Shown here in pieces: positions 1 to 8,226 of a DNA stretch of 64,000 bases. The DNA is taken from contig JAUSND010000024.1 in assembly GCA_030646295.1 (NCBI GenBank), positions 1 through 64,000 on the forward strand. Direction: 5' to 3'. Source of the DNA: Moraxellaceae bacterium. GTDB taxonomy: Bacteria > Pseudomonadota > Gammaproteobacteria > Pseudomonadales > Moraxellaceae. A program made the position numbers and the translations under genes. The stretch's first letter is position 1, and every line of letters begins with the position of its first letter. The notes beneath the pieces are model-generated. The model was not told where the DNA came from and searched no databases. It was given only the letters and a program-made list of their open reading frames with translations.

Positions 1-162
1 CCGATCACACCGGGCCAGGTGCTGGGCACTGTCGATATCACGCTCGATGGTGAAACGCTGTATCACGGCGACGCCATGGCGGTGCAGGCGGTTGAGAGAG
101 CGGGATTGCTGAAGCGCCTGATCGATTTTCTCACGATGTTCTTCACCAACCTCTTCAGTTAG
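1..162 (+). CDS. dacA: D-alanyl-D-alanine carboxypeptidase (PBP5/6 type), C-terminal end only
   Basis: The window opens inside this gene; only the last 53 codons are visible, in frame from base 1 to the TAG at 160-162. The visible part resembles the end of the PBP5/6 C-terminal beta domain (PITPGQVLGTVDITLDGET) followed by an amphipathic, hydrophobic tail (LLKRLIDFLTMFFTNLFS) like the helix that anchors these periplasmic carboxypeptidases to the inner membrane. The catalytic domain lies outside the window. The neighbours ybeD-lipB-lipA form the classical dacA-ybeD-lipB-lipA order, which supports the call. dacA and dacC cannot be told apart from this fragment, so the symbol is tentative. Confidence 0.8.
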   Translation, partial: PITPGQVLGTVDITLDGETLYHGDAMAVQAVERAGLLKRLIDFLTMFFTNLFS

Positions 163-173
163 GCCATCCGTAT

Positions 174-443
174 ATGTCGACTGTTGAAGCGCCCAAGATC
201 GAATTTCCCTGTGCTTACCCCATCAAGGTGATGGGGCTGGCAACGCCGCATTTCGAGAAGGAGATTGTCTCGGTCGTGAAACGCCATGCTCCCGAGGTGC
301 GAGAGGAGCATGTCAGCGTGCGTGTCAGCGGCAATGGCAACTATCTCGCAATCACCGTGGTGATCGAGGCCACCGGTCTGGAGCAGTTGACCGTCATGTT
401 TGAAGATCTCAAGGCCCATAGCAGCGTCAAGATGGTGCTATGA
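174..443 (+). CDS. ybeD: UPF0250/DUF493 family protein YbeD
   Basis: Small 89-residue protein of the YbeD (DUF493) family, a ferredoxin-like alpha/beta fold resembling regulatory ACT-type domains. The family start ([13 protein letters not shown]) and the ending with a short beta strand (SSVKMVL) are visible. Its biochemical role is not established; it is kept between dacA and lipB in many Gammaproteobacteria, suggesting a link with lipoylation. The last codon overlaps the lipB start by 4 bases (ATGA), so translation is probably coupled. It starts 11 bases after the dacA-like stop, consistent with one operon. Confidence 0.93.
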   Translation: MSTVEAPKIEFPCAYPIKVMGLATPHFEKEIVSVVKRHAPEVREEHVSVRVSGNGNYLAITVVIEATGLEQLTVMFEDLKAHSSVKMVL

Positions 444-1213
444 CTGCGGGCAATAGCGCGACCGCTGTCATCGGTGGCGACTTCACGCCCCTGGACGACC
501 TCACATCCCTGGACGATTTTCTCGCCACTACTTCTGCAATGACGCAGGCAGGCCCGTTGCTGATTCGCCATTTCGATCTGCGGCCTGCTCAGTCACTGGA
601 CTATGTCCCCGTCTGGGATGCCATGCGTCAGTTCACAGCCAACCGCAACGATGACACGCCTGACCAGATATGGATGCTGACACATCAGCCCGTGTTTACG
701 CAGGGGCAGGCGGGCAAGCCGGAGCATTTGCTGAATACCGAAGAAATTCCGGTGGTGCAGATCGATCGTGGAGGGCAGGTGACCTATCATGGCCCTGGCC
801 AACTGGTGGCCTATGTGCTGATTGATGTCCGTCGAGCGGGCATTGGTGTGCGCGAGCTGGTGGAGGATATTGAACAGTCTGTGATCGACGTGCTGGCGCA
901 GTTCGGCATCGTCGGCGAGAGCCAGCGAAAAGCTCCCGGGGTCTACGTAAACGGTGCTAAAATCGCCGCGCTCGGCTTGCGCGTCCGCCAGGGCTGTTCG
1001 TACCACGGTCTTAGTTTCAATGTCGACATGGATCTCTCACCGTTCCGCCGGATCAATCCCTGCGGCTACGAGGGCATGCCCGTGACGCAGTTGAGGGACT
1101 TGTTGCCGCCCAGCGCCGATGTCGGTGATCTGATGGAAAAAGCGGCTCATATGCTCGGGGATGCGCTGACTGCGCATCTGCGTCGCTCGGGCACTGAATC
1201 AACCCGGCACTGA
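440..1213 (+). CDS. lipB: octanoyltransferase LipB
   Basis: Transfers the octanoyl group from octanoyl-acyl carrier protein to the lipoyl domains of 2-oxoacid dehydrogenases and GcvH, the first step of de novo lipoylation in the cytoplasm. The signature [13 protein letters not shown] is at residues 110-122, the catalytic lysine is Lys174 in NGAKIAALG and the nucleophilic cysteine is Cys208 in NPCG. The conserved fold begins near residue 41 (IRHFDLRP), so the 257-residue reading has some 35 extra N-terminal residues compared with the usual length of about 215. The ATG at 440 overlaps ybeD (ATGA); an internal ATG at 539 gives a family-length protein, but neither has a strong ribosome site. LipA follows. 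Confidence 0.95.
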   Translation: MTAGNSATAVIGGDFTPLDDLTSLDDFLATTSAMTQAGPLLIRHFDLRPAQSLDYVPVWDAMRQFTANRNDDTPDQIWMLTHQPVFTQGQAGKPEHLLNTEEIPVVQIDRGGQVTYHGPGQLVAYVLIDVRRAGIGVRELVEDIEQSVIDVLAQFGIVGESQRKAPGVYVNGAKIAALGLRVRQGCSYHGLSFNVDMDLSPFRRINPCGYEGMPVTQLRDLLPPSADVGDLMEKAAHMLGDALTAHLRRSGTESTRH

Positions 1214-1262
1214 TTTTTATTATTTGTCGTTACATGACATCAGAAAGGTTTGCAGAGTCATT

Positions 1263-2237
1263 ATGTCCGATCAGCCAAGACGCAACGTATTGATAGAAGG
1301 GGAAAAACTGCGAGGCGCCGAGAAGGTGGCGCGCATACCGGTCAAGGTAATCCCCACCGTAGACCTGCTGAAGAAGCCGGACTGGATCCGCGTCAAGATT
1401 CCAGCTTCCCCCAAGATCAACAGCATCAAGGAAAAGCTGCGCAAGCACAAACTCGCATCGGTTTGCGAAGAAGCCTCTTGCCCGAATCTGGGGGAGTGCT
1501 TCAGCAACGGCACCGCCACCTTCATGATCATGGGCGACATCTGTACCCGTCGCTGCCCCTTCTGCGATGTGGCCCATGGCCGCCCCAATGCGCTGGACGT
1601 GGACGAACCCCGAAATCTTGCCGAAACGGTCAGGAACCTGAAACTCAAGTATGTCGTGGTGACGTCGGTCGACCGCGATGACCTCAAGGATGGCGGCGCC
1701 CAGCATTTCGTCGACTGCATCCGTGAAATCCGCGCCATCAACCCGAGCACCCGTGTCGAGATCCTGGTACCGGATTTTCGCGGCCGCATGGACATCGCCC
1801 TGCGCCTGATGACGGAATGCCCGCCGGATGTGTTCAACCACAACATCGAAACCGTACCGCGTATCTACAAGGCCATCCGCCCCGGCTCTGACTACCAGCA
1901 CTCGCTGACCCTGCTCAAGCGCTTCAAGGAAGAGTGCCCGGATGTGGCCAGCAAGTGCGGATTGATGGTGGGCATTGGCGAGACCAAGGAAGAAGTGTTT
2001 GCCGTACTGGACGACCTGCGCGCCCACAATGTCGAGCTCATCACCATCGGCCAGTACCTGCAACCGTCGCGGCAGCACGCACCGGTTGACCGCTTTGTAA
2101 CACCCGCCGAGTTCGAGGAATACGCCGAGTACGGTCGCAAGATCGGCTTCCGCAACATCTGGAGCGGACCGATGGTGCGCTCGTCCTATCACGCCGACCG
2201 CCAGTTTGACGGACACGACGCCAGCACGCCTGCCTGA
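1263..2237 (+). CDS. lipA: lipoyl synthase LipA
   Basis: Radical SAM enzyme that inserts two sulfur atoms into protein-bound octanoyl chains. From the ATG at 1263 it has 324 residues. The auxiliary cluster ligands are Cys68, Cys73 and Cys79 ([12 protein letters not shown]), the radical SAM CxxxCxxC is Cys94, Cys98 and Cys101 (CTRRCPFC), and the C-terminal RSSYHA motif supplies the conserved serine. The frame is open back to a TTG at 1224, but the added residues do not look like family sequence and there is purine-rich sequence (GCAGAG) just before 1263, so the ATG is preferred. It works directly downstream of LipB and is probably cotranscribed with it. Confidence 0.96.
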   Translation: MSDQPRRNVLIEGEKLRGAEKVARIPVKVIPTVDLLKKPDWIRVKIPASPKINSIKEKLRKHKLASVCEEASCPNLGECFSNGTATFMIMGDICTRRCPFCDVAHGRPNALDVDEPRNLAETVRNLKLKYVVVTSVDRDDLKDGGAQHFVDCIREIRAINPSTRVEILVPDFRGRMDIALRLMTECPPDVFNHNIETVPRIYKAIRPGSDYQHSLTLLKRFKEECPDVASKCGLMVGIGETKEEVFAVLDDLRAHNVELITIGQYLQPSRQHAPVDRFVTPAEFEEYAEYGRKIGFRNIWSGPMVRSSYHADRQFDGHDASTPA

Positions 2238-2257
2238 CACCAGGACGGCCCACCCGC

Positions 2258-3682
2258 ATGGATATCGTTGCGTCCTACACTGAACTGCGCACCTGGCTGA
2301 TTGCGCATCCCGAGGCCATTCTGGCCCTGGTGTTCAGCATGGCCATGCTGGAGGCCGTTGCCGTCATTGGCGCCATCGTGCCCGGCGTGGCCCTGCTGTT
2401 TGTGCTGTCCGTGCTGGCGGCCCATGCCGACATCCATTTTGTACCACTCCTGCTCACCGGCATTGCGGGCGCCATGGCCGGTGACGGCGTGAGCTACCTG
2501 ATCGGTCGTACCTTCCAGCACCGCATCGAGAATGTCTGGCCCTTCCGCAAATACCCGCAATGGCTGCAGCGCAGTGAAGCCTATGTCGAGCAGCACGGCG
2601 GCAAGAGCATTGTCTTCGGCCGCTTTATCGGCCCCCTGCGAGCCTTTGTACCCATGGCCGCCGGCATCTTCCGCATGAAGCCGCTGTATTTTCTCTGGAT
2701 GAACTTTCTCTCCGCTGTCGCCTGGGCACCGTTTCATCTGGTACCCGGTTACAGCTTCGGCATCGCGGCCGCCGACAACAGCCTGCCGGGTCGTCCCCAG
2801 CTGTTGCTGCTGGCCGCCCTCCTGATTCTGGTGGCCGTGTTCACCTGGCTGCTGCCCGTGATCGAGGACTGGCTGGAGCATCACCCCATTCCCAACAGCG
2901 GCATGCATTACGACGCCGATGGCATGCCGCAACGCCAGCGCGTCTCGCTGTGGCTGGCCGCCACCGGGTTTGCGGGCTTTATCATGACGGCCGGCAGCCT
3001 GCCGCTGCTGAAACCACTGGATGCGATACTGGCAGAGCAACTGGTGTCACTGCGCCAGCCCATGCTCGACCACCTGTTCGTGGCGCTGGCAACGTTCGGC
3101 GACCAGCCCAGCCTGCTCACCTTTGGCGGCGTGGTACTGGGCTGGCTGCTGCTGCGTGGCGAGTGGCGCACCGCAGCACTGGTATTTCTCACCGCCAGCA
3201 TCGGCCTGACCATTCCGGCCGTCATGAAATATGTGTGGGCAATTCCACGTCCGGGTCTGGTCCTGAACCCTCCCGATTCCTATGCCTTTCCCAGTGGCCA
3301 TGCGTTCACGACCATCATGGTCTGGGGCTTTCTGCTGATATTTTTCGGCAGGCTGCTGAGCGCGGGGATAATGAAGATCGCCCGCCCCATCCTGATCGGC
3401 ATCATGCTGTTCACCATTGCCTCGCGCCCCTATCTGGGCGTGCACTGGGTGAGTGACATCGTGGCGGGGGGCTTTCTGGGCTTGCTGACCGTCGCGCTGC
3501 TGCGCTGGTTCTGGCACCGGGGGCCCAAACCGGCCCTGTCAGGACCAGAGGTGCTGGGGGTGGGGGTACTGGCAATTACGCTGAGTGCAGCACTGGTGGT
3601 CTGGCCCACGCACCAGCAAGCAATGGCGGATCATGCCCTGGTCCAGCCCCGACCGGCGGCAGACCCGGGCACACCTCAGTGA
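2258..3682 (+). CDS. DedA (VTT) domain fused to PAP2 phosphatase
   Basis: A 474-residue polytopic inner-membrane protein with two domains. Residues about 20-200 are a DedA/VTT domain, with the conserved stretch GRFIGPLRAFVPMAAG at 121-136 carrying the typical arginines. Residues about 240-440 are a PAP2 lipid phosphatase with all three motifs: Lys324-x6-Arg331-Pro, PSGH at 345-348, and SR(389-390)-x5-His396-x3-Asp400. DedA proteins are linked to lipid carrier recycling and membrane homeostasis, and PAP2 enzymes dephosphorylate lipid pyrophosphates; by inference the fusion flips and dephosphorylates a lipid carrier or phospholipid such as undecaprenyl pyrophosphate. All catalytic residues are intact. 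The 3' end overlaps the convergent peptidase gene by 7 bases. Confidence 0.9.
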   Translation: MDIVASYTELRTWLIAHPEAILALVFSMAMLEAVAVIGAIVPGVALLFVLSVLAAHADIHFVPLLLTGIAGAMAGDGVSYLIGRTFQHRIENVWPFRKYPQWLQRSEAYVEQHGGKSIVFGRFIGPLRAFVPMAAGIFRMKPLYFLWMNFLSAVAWAPFHLVPGYSFGIAAADNSLPGRPQLLLLAALLILVAVFTWLLPVIEDWLEHHPIPNSGMHYDADGMPQRQRVSLWLAATGFAGFIMTAGSLPLLKPLDAILAEQLVSLRQPMLDHLFVALATFGDQPSLLTFGGVVLGWLLLRGEWRTAALVFLTASIGLTIPAVMKYVWAIPRPGLVLNPPDSYAFPSGHAFTTIMVWGFLLIFFGRLLSAGIMKIARPILIGIMLFTIASRPYLGVHWVSDIVAGGFLGLLTVALLRWFWHRGPKPALSGPEVLGVGVLAITLSAALVVWPTHQQAMADHALVQPRPAADPGTPQ

Positions 3683-4662
3683 GCCTCTGCAGGCTCCGCA
3701 GCAGGCGCTGGCTGTGCCGCCACTGCGGCATGTGCCGCCGCCAGCGTGGCGCGTGTGGCAGGGATATCCAGTAACGCCACCGCCCGCTCGGCAAAGGGTA
3801 GCGCCTCGGCCGGCCGACCGGTTTTCAGCAACAGGTCGGCCAGATTATTGAGGCCGGCACCGTACTGCGGCTGACGCCGTACCAGCTCACGCAGTGTCGA
3901 CTCAGCCAGCTTCAGGTCCCCCAGCTTCATTGAACTGCTCGCCAGACCGAGCCAGCCGGTTTTTTGCTGCGGCCAGGTAATGACAACGCGGGCAAAACCG
4001 GCCTGGGCCTCTTTCACCGCGCCGCCCTTCTCCATCAGCGCCAGCTCACGGATAACGGCAGGGGCGTCGAGGGAGTCGGGAAAAGCCGACGGATCAAACA
4101 CCAGCGTTGCCCAATACCCGCCGCGCGCCCAGGTGCGCTCAAAGGTCGAGAAATCCACCTCCAGTCGCTCCGTGCGCCCGGAGTGCAACCAGACCTTTTC
4201 CTGTTGGCGGTCCGCACCGATCACCACGGCAAAATGCCAGACCGGGTACATCGCCAGACCGTTGTTCTGCAGCACCAGCACAGGATAGCCCTGCTCCAGC
4301 GCGGTCAGCAGCGAGCCAAGTGCCGGCGCCAGCGGATACATGAGGCGGCCATGGCGACGGGCCGAGGCAAACATCTCCACGCCAAAGCTGCCCTTGCGCC
4401 CGGGCACATAAAGCTCGGGCACCAGCTTGTCCGGCGTGACCGCATGGCCACTCCAGGTCAGCATGGAGGCCAGCGCAGCAGGGCCGCACTGATAATCTGC
4501 CTGGGGAAAGAAGGGCACATCCTGCAGCATGGCAGGTGCCGTAGCGACAGGCGCCGCGCGCAACGCCCGGGTTTGCGGCGCCACACATCCGGCCAGCCCG
4601 AGCAGGGAGACAAGTACCAGCGCCCGGGCAAGCGGACGAACAGGGAAGGAAACCACCATCAA
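3676..4662 (-). CDS. PA2778-family C39-like cysteine peptidase lipoprotein with TPR repeats
   Basis: A 328-residue predicted lipoprotein. The signal peptide ends in a lipobox (LAGC, Cys26). The peptidase part follows: catalytic Cys59 in YQCGPAALAS and His143 in VWHFAVVIG, the order expected for C39-type (papain-like) peptidases. Residues about 205-310 form TPR-like helices (LGDLKLAESTLRELVRRQPQ, then NNLADLLLKTGRPAEAL). It ends in an Ala/Pro/Glu tail. It resembles Pseudomonas PA2778, which is usually next to a PA2779-like protein, as it is here (upstream on the same strand). Substrate and role are unknown; location is probably the periplasmic face of a membrane. A second ATG lies one codon downstream. 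Confidence 0.85.
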   Translation of the reverse strand: MMVVSFPVRPLARALVLVSLLGLAGCVAPQTRALRAAPVATAPAMLQDVPFFPQADYQCGPAALASMLTWSGHAVTPDKLVPELYVPGRKGSFGVEMFASARRHGRLMYPLAPALGSLLTALEQGYPVLVLQNNGLAMYPVWHFAVVIGADRQQEKVWLHSGRTERLEVDFSTFERTWARGGYWATLVFDPSAFPDSLDAPAVIRELALMEKGGAVKEAQAGFARVVITWPQQKTGWLGLASSSMKLGDLKLAESTLRELVRRQPQYGAGLNNLADLLLKTGRPAEALPFAERAVALLDIPATRATLAAAHAAVAAQPAPAAEPAEAH

Positions 4663-4780
4663 AAGCCATCCGTGAATGACAGGACACTGTAGTGCATGAC
4701 AGGCATGGTATCAGCCAGACCGGTCATGCAGGAGAGATACTCTCGCACAGCAACCCATACGGACAAGCAAGGCCCCTTGT

Positions 4781-5173
4781 TTAACGCACCGAGCGTGTGA
4801 ACGGGAAAACCTTGGTCAGGCCCAGGATATCGGTGATCAGCAACAGCACAAAAATGAACACGATGACGCCCACCACACTGCCACCTGCGGTCTCGGACTG
4901 CACGCGCTGATGCAGGGAGGCAATCTCGGCATCGGACAACGCGGCCACACGTTCGGCGGCCAGTGCCGGGTCCACGCCAAAGCGGGCCAGCTCGGCCTGC
5001 ACATCGGCACGTGCCATCAGGGCGTTGACGGCTGCCCGCTCGTTGCCCGCAGGCATGGCCAGCTGTACAGCCTCTTCTGTTGAAATCATGACTGCCTGCG
5101 CCGGCAGGCTGACCATGCCCATGCTGACCAGCAATACGGCGGCCGTGGTTTTGATTACGTTGAGGTTCATCAT
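4781..5173 (-). CDS. PA2779-family small exported membrane protein
   Basis: A 130-residue protein with an N-terminal signal peptide (cleavage probably after AQA, near residue 27), a helical charged middle (residues about 32-92, including FGVDPALAAERVAALSDAEI) and one C-terminal membrane segment (GVIVFIFVLLLITDILGL, about 102-119). This layout is typical of PA2779-family proteins, which occur beside PA2778-type peptidases. I infer that it is the partner or substrate of the downstream peptidase. The 118-base gap between the two genes holds no clear terminator, so cotranscription is possible. Function unknown. Confidence 0.8.
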   Translation of the reverse strand: MMNLNVIKTTAAVLLVSMGMVSLPAQAVMISTEEAVQLAMPAGNERAAVNALMARADVQAELARFGVDPALAAERVAALSDAEIASLHQRVQSETAGGSVVGVIVFIFVLLLITDILGLTKVFPFTRSVR

Positions 5174-5458
5174 GACGGGTAATCCAGTGGTCGGGTGATT
5201 GTTAAGTGTGGTTGTTCCACACCGGCATTCCAGACCTGAAATGTAACTTTATTGCCAGCTCGTATCGGTGCGCCAGAGCACACAATCCCGTTACAAGTGC
5301 CGCCCATATTCCTGACCAGCGCCCCGCACCGCCTGTCGACACAACCCGCCAGTCAGCGGATTGAGTGTGAATCAGACCGCAGACTGGCCGGCAATGTCTT
5401 TTGTTCGTCATCACCGGCTACTATGCTTCACACCAGACTATTCCCGGAGCAATTCGTC

Positions 5459-5827
5459 ATGGCACGCGTCCTGATTGTTGATGACTCGCCTACTGAAAAG
5501 ATGGCCATCTACAGCATGCTGAAAAAGTACGGCCACAACTTCCTGTTTGCCGATGATGGCGAGTCTGCCATTGCCACCGCCCGGGAAAAGAAGCCGGACA
5601 TCATCCTGATGGACATCATCATGCCCGAGCTCAATGGTTATCAGGCCACCCGCAAGCTGCTGCAGGACAAGGAGACCGCCCACATTCCCGTGATCATGGT
5701 CACCAGCAAGACACAGGAAAGTGATCGCTTCTGGGGCATGCGCCAGGGCGCCTGTGCCTATGTCTGCAAACCCGCGCAGGAAGAGGAACTGGTCGCGCTG
5801 ATCAACGAGCACGCACTCAAGCACTGA
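5459..5827 (+). CDS. PilH-like single-domain response regulator
   Basis: A stand-alone CheY-like receiver of 122 residues. The acidic pocket (Asp8, Asp9), phospho-acceptor Asp52 in LMDIIMPELNG, Thr82 and Lys104 are all present. The opening MARVLIVDDSPTE and the region IPVIMVTSKTQESDRFWGMRQGA closely match PilH of the Pil-Chp twitching-motility pathway. No pilG, pilI, pilJ or chpA is next to it, so it is an orphan copy whose kinase lies elsewhere. The ATG at 5459 follows GGAG with good spacing (5445-5449); the frame is open to 5252, but the extra 69 residues do not resemble the family and were excluded. Confidence 0.88.
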   Translation: MARVLIVDDSPTEKMAIYSMLKKYGHNFLFADDGESAIATAREKKPDIILMDIIMPELNGYQATRKLLQDKETAHIPVIMVTSKTQESDRFWGMRQGACAYVCKPAQEEELVALINEHALKH

Positions 5828-5894
5828 TCCCTGACGGCATGAGGATCGGCCCCGCCATGGCCGGTCCCCGGTTTCATGCCCTGCCCTGTCCCGC

Positions 5895-5911
5895 CTTAAT
5901 GCCCGCTTAAT
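5895..5911 (+). promoter_or_regulatory. direct-repeat CTTAAT-N5-CTTAAT box, candidate QseB/PmrA-type operator
   Basis: Two identical CTTAAT half-sites (5895-5900 and 5906-5911) are separated by exactly five bases, an 11-bp period. This is the arrangement known for PmrA/BasR- and QseB-type response regulators (TTAA direct repeats one helical turn apart). It lies 44 bases before the start of the cytochrome operon, whose last two genes encode such a regulator and its kinase. Autoregulation is therefore likely but inferred. No convincing -10 element could be fixed downstream. Confidence 0.6.
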
Positions 5912-5955
5912 CCTGTCCCCGCATCCTGCATGAAAGCTCTCTCACGGAGATTTTC

Positions 5956-6360
5956 ATGCAACGCATCCTCACCGCCCTCCTGCTACTCCCCGGCCTGCTG
6001 TTGGCCGCCGGCACGGATACTCCTGCCCGCCTTCAGGCCGGGTATGCCGCCGAAGCACTTGCCGCGTCTCCTGCGGCCGGCCCGCTGTCGGCCGAGCGCG
6101 GACGCCAGTTCTTCACCAGCCGCCATGGTGGCGACTGGAGCTGCGCCAGCTGCCACACCACCGATGCCCGCAAGAACGGACGCCACGCAGTCACCGGCAA
6201 GGTACTGAAGCCGCTCGCCCCTGCCGCCAATCCGGACCGCTTTACCGATGCCACCAAGGTGGAAAAGTGGTTCCGCCGCAACTGCAAGGATGTGCTGGGC
6301 CGCGAATGCAGCGCGCGTGAAAAAGGCGACGTACTCACTTATCTGCAAAGCCTGCGCTAA
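5956..6360 (+). CDS. SHP-like monohaem cytochrome c (DUF1924)
   Basis: A 134-residue exported c-type cytochrome. A signal peptide (residues 1-18) is followed by one haem site, CASCH at 63-67. The C-terminal half (LAPAANPDRFTDATKVEKW, then RRNCKDVLGREC) matches the sphaeroides haem protein SHP family. Asn109 next to Cys110 aligns with the axial asparagine that makes SHP able to bind oxygen and other small ligands, and Cys110/Cys118 match its disulfide pair. It is the first gene of a run ending in a two-component system: dihaem cytochrome and cytochrome b561 follow. The ATG has GGAG seven bases upstream. The physiological substrate of SHP proteins is not settled. Confidence 0.88.
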   Translation: MQRILTALLLLPGLLLAAGTDTPARLQAGYAAEALAASPAAGPLSAERGRQFFTSRHGGDWSCASCHTTDARKNGRHAVTGKVLKPLAPAANPDRFTDATKVEKWFRRNCKDVLGRECSAREKGDVLTYLQSLR

Positions 6361-6369
6361 GGAGCCGAC

Positions 6370-6849
6370 ATGAACATCCGGATGCACACCCTGCTGGCTC
6401 TGGCCGGCCTTCTGGCGGCACCCGTCCTGGCCCGCGCCGATGACCTGCCCCAGGTCACAAACCCGCTCTACACCCAGGAGTGCGGCAGTTGTCATGCGCC
6501 CTATCCGCCCGGCCTGCTATCCGGCCAGTCATGGAGCGCTGTCATGAGCGGGCTGGGCCAGCACTTCGGTTCCGATGCCAGCCTGGACGACGCCACTGCC
6601 CAGCGCCTGCGCCAGTTTCTGGTGAAAAACGCCGGGGCTCGCTCCACGGATAAAAACGGCAAGCCGAAATTGCGCATTACCGAAACCCGCTGGTTTTTGC
6701 ATGAGCACCAGGAAGAGCTGCCGGCCAGCATCTGGCAACACCCGGCGGTGAAATCTGCCGCCAACTGTGGCGCCTGCCACACCAGCGCGGCTGACGGGAT
6801 ATTCACTGAAGACAACGTCCGCCTGCCCAAAGGAGTAAACAGGAAATGA
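6370..6849 (+). CDS. dihaem cytochrome c (DHC family)
   Basis: A 159-residue periplasmic dihaem cytochrome. It has a signal peptide (cleavage near ARA, residue 23), a first haem site CGSCH at 38-42 and a second CGACH at 133-137. The segment between them (ITETRWFLHEHQEELP) is typical of the DHC family, which is genetically linked to SHP and to a membrane cytochrome b. It probably carries electrons between the b-type cytochrome encoded next and the SHP-like protein encoded before. It starts 9 bases after the SHP stop, and its stop overlaps the next start by 4 bases (ATGA), so the genes are almost certainly cotranscribed. Confidence 0.92.
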   Translation: MNIRMHTLLALAGLLAAPVLARADDLPQVTNPLYTQECGSCHAPYPPGLLSGQSWSAVMSGLGQHFGSDASLDDATAQRLRQFLVKNAGARSTDKNGKPKLRITETRWFLHEHQEELPASIWQHPAVKSAANCGACHTSAADGIFTEDNVRLPKGVNRK

Positions 6850-7535
6850 CCTCTCGTACCCTGATCTGGGACTGGCCTGTCCGCCTGTTCCACTGGTCGC
6901 TGGCCGCAAGTTTTGCCGGCGCATGGCTGACCGCCGACAGCGAACGCTGGCTCAATTTTCACATTGCCTGCGGCTACACCATGGCGGGCCTGATCGTGTT
7001 CCGTTTGCTGTGGGGCATCGTTGGCACCCGCCATGCTCGCTTCAGCGACTTTATTCGCGGCCCCGGTGCCGTTATCCGCTACCTGCGCTCACTGCTGTCC
7101 GCACATCCCGAGCCACATGCCGGGCACAATCCGCTCGGCGCCATCGCCGTCGTCATGCTGCTCACACTGGGGCTGGCCACGGCCGCATCAGGATGGGCCA
7201 TGTACAATGAAATGGGTGGCGAGTGGCTGGAAGAAGTGCATGAAATCCTGGCAACCGTGATGCTGGTGGTCGTGGGCATGCATGTTGTCGGCGTCATCTT
7301 CAGCAGCCTGAAACATCACGAAAACCTGATCGCCAGCATGTTCACCGGCTACAAGCCCGGCCATGATGGACAAGGCATCACGCACACCCGGCCACTGGTT
7401 GCCATACTGATGATTGTGTCCCTTGGCAGCTTCTGGGCATGGACCCTCAATAATCCGGCACCGGCTGGCGTGGACAATGCCTCCGGCGATTATCAGGGTG
7501 AAACCACCGGGGATACCGACAATGATGATGACTGA
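6846..7535 (+). CDS. cytochrome b561 family membrane protein
   Basis: A 229-residue inner-membrane b-type cytochrome of the Ni/Fe-hydrogenase cytochrome b subunit/b561 family. Four helices carry candidate haem-ligand histidines: His16 (WPVRLFHW), His39 (LNFHIACG), His132 (EEVHEI) and His146 (VGMHVVG). A further hydrophobic segment near residue 185-200 precedes an acidic tail (GDTDNDDD). It probably takes electrons from the quinone pool and passes them to the dihaem cytochrome whose gene overlaps its start. The two-component genes begin 19 bases downstream on the same strand. Confidence 0.92.
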   Translation: MTSRTLIWDWPVRLFHWSLAASFAGAWLTADSERWLNFHIACGYTMAGLIVFRLLWGIVGTRHARFSDFIRGPGAVIRYLRSLLSAHPEPHAGHNPLGAIAVVMLLTLGLATAASGWAMYNEMGGEWLEEVHEILATVMLVVVGMHVVGVIFSSLKHHENLIASMFTGYKPGHDGQGITHTRPLVAILMIVSLGSFWAWTLNNPAPAGVDNASGDYQGETTGDTDNDDD

Positions 7536-7554
7536 GCCCTACAGGACCTGATGC

Positions 7555-8226
7555 ATGCGTCTGCTCGTGGTGGAAGATGATCCGCACCTTGGCGACGGTC
7601 TTTGTACCGGGCTGCGCCAGCAGGGCTTTGTCGTGGACTGGGTGCAGAACGGGCTGGATGCCTCTGCAGCACTGGACACCGAAACCTATGCCGCCGTGGT
7701 ACTGGACATCGCCCTGCCCGGCCGCAACGGTCTTGAGGTGTTACGCCAGGCCCGCGCCCGCAAGAATGTCACGCCCGTGCTGCTGCTGACCGCCCGCGAC
7801 AGCATCGATGACCGCATTCACGGGCTGGACGCCGGTGCCGACGACTACCTGATCAAGCCGTTTGATCTGGGCGAACTGGGTGCACGCCTGCGGGCACTCG
7901 TGCGCCGGGCCAGTGGCATTGCGTCGGCAGAAATCCGCATCGGTGCGCTCTCGCTCAATCCCGCCACGCACGAAGTGCGGTATCACGACCAGCCCTGCAC
8001 CCTGTCTGCGCGCGAGTTTTCCCTGCTGGAAACGTTCATGACACATGCCGGCCGCATCCTGACACGCGAGCAGCTGGCCTCGGCCCTGTACGCCTGGGGA
8101 GAAGAGGTAGAATCGAATGCCATTGATGTCCACCTGCATCACCTGCGCCGCAAGATTGCACCACACATCGTGCAAACCCTCCGGGGCGTGGGCTACCTGA
8201 TGCCACGCGATCTGGACCAGCCATGA
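7555..8226 (+). CDS. qseB: OmpR-family response regulator, QseB/PmrA-like
   Basis: A 223-residue DNA-binding response regulator: receiver domain (residues 1-120, phospho-acceptor Asp51 in VLDIALPGRNGL, switch lysine in DDYLIKPF) and a winged-helix DNA-binding domain (about 125-220, with TREQLASALYAWGEEVESNAIDV split across its recognition region). The sequence MRLLVVEDD and the overall form match the QseB/PmrA/TctD subgroup. It follows the SHP-DHC-b561 genes and overlaps its kinase by 4 bases. The likely target is the TTAA direct-repeat box at 5895-5911. The symbol reflects subfamily, not proven signal. Confidence 0.85.
   Translation: MRLLVVEDDPHLGDGLCTGLRQQGFVVDWVQNGLDASAALDTETYAAVVLDIALPGRNGLEVLRQARARKNVTPVLLLTARDSIDDRIHGLDAGADDYLIKPFDLGELGARLRALVRRASGIASAEIRIGALSLNPATHEVRYHDQPCTLSAREFSLLETFMTHAGRILTREQLASALYAWGEEVESNAIDVHLHHLRRKIAPHIVQTLRGVGYLMPRDLDQP

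Noticed and set aside
1224-1262. TTG start extending lipA by 13 codons
   Set aside because: The added residues do not match LipA family starts and an ATG follows at 1263.
1230-2240. Long minus-strand open frame opposite lipA
   Set aside because: Antisense shadow of lipA, with no recognisable protein features.
4750-4785. CAAGG ... CCTTG inverted repeat between the PA2779-like and PA2778-like genes
   Set aside because: Stem of four to five bases with too small a loop; not a credible terminator.
5837-5884. Possible terminator hairpin after the PilH-like gene (GGCATGA ... TCATGCC with inner GGCC pairing)
   Set aside because: Outer arms pair, but the inner stem is interrupted, the loop is long and there is no T-tract; not strong enough to report as a terminator.
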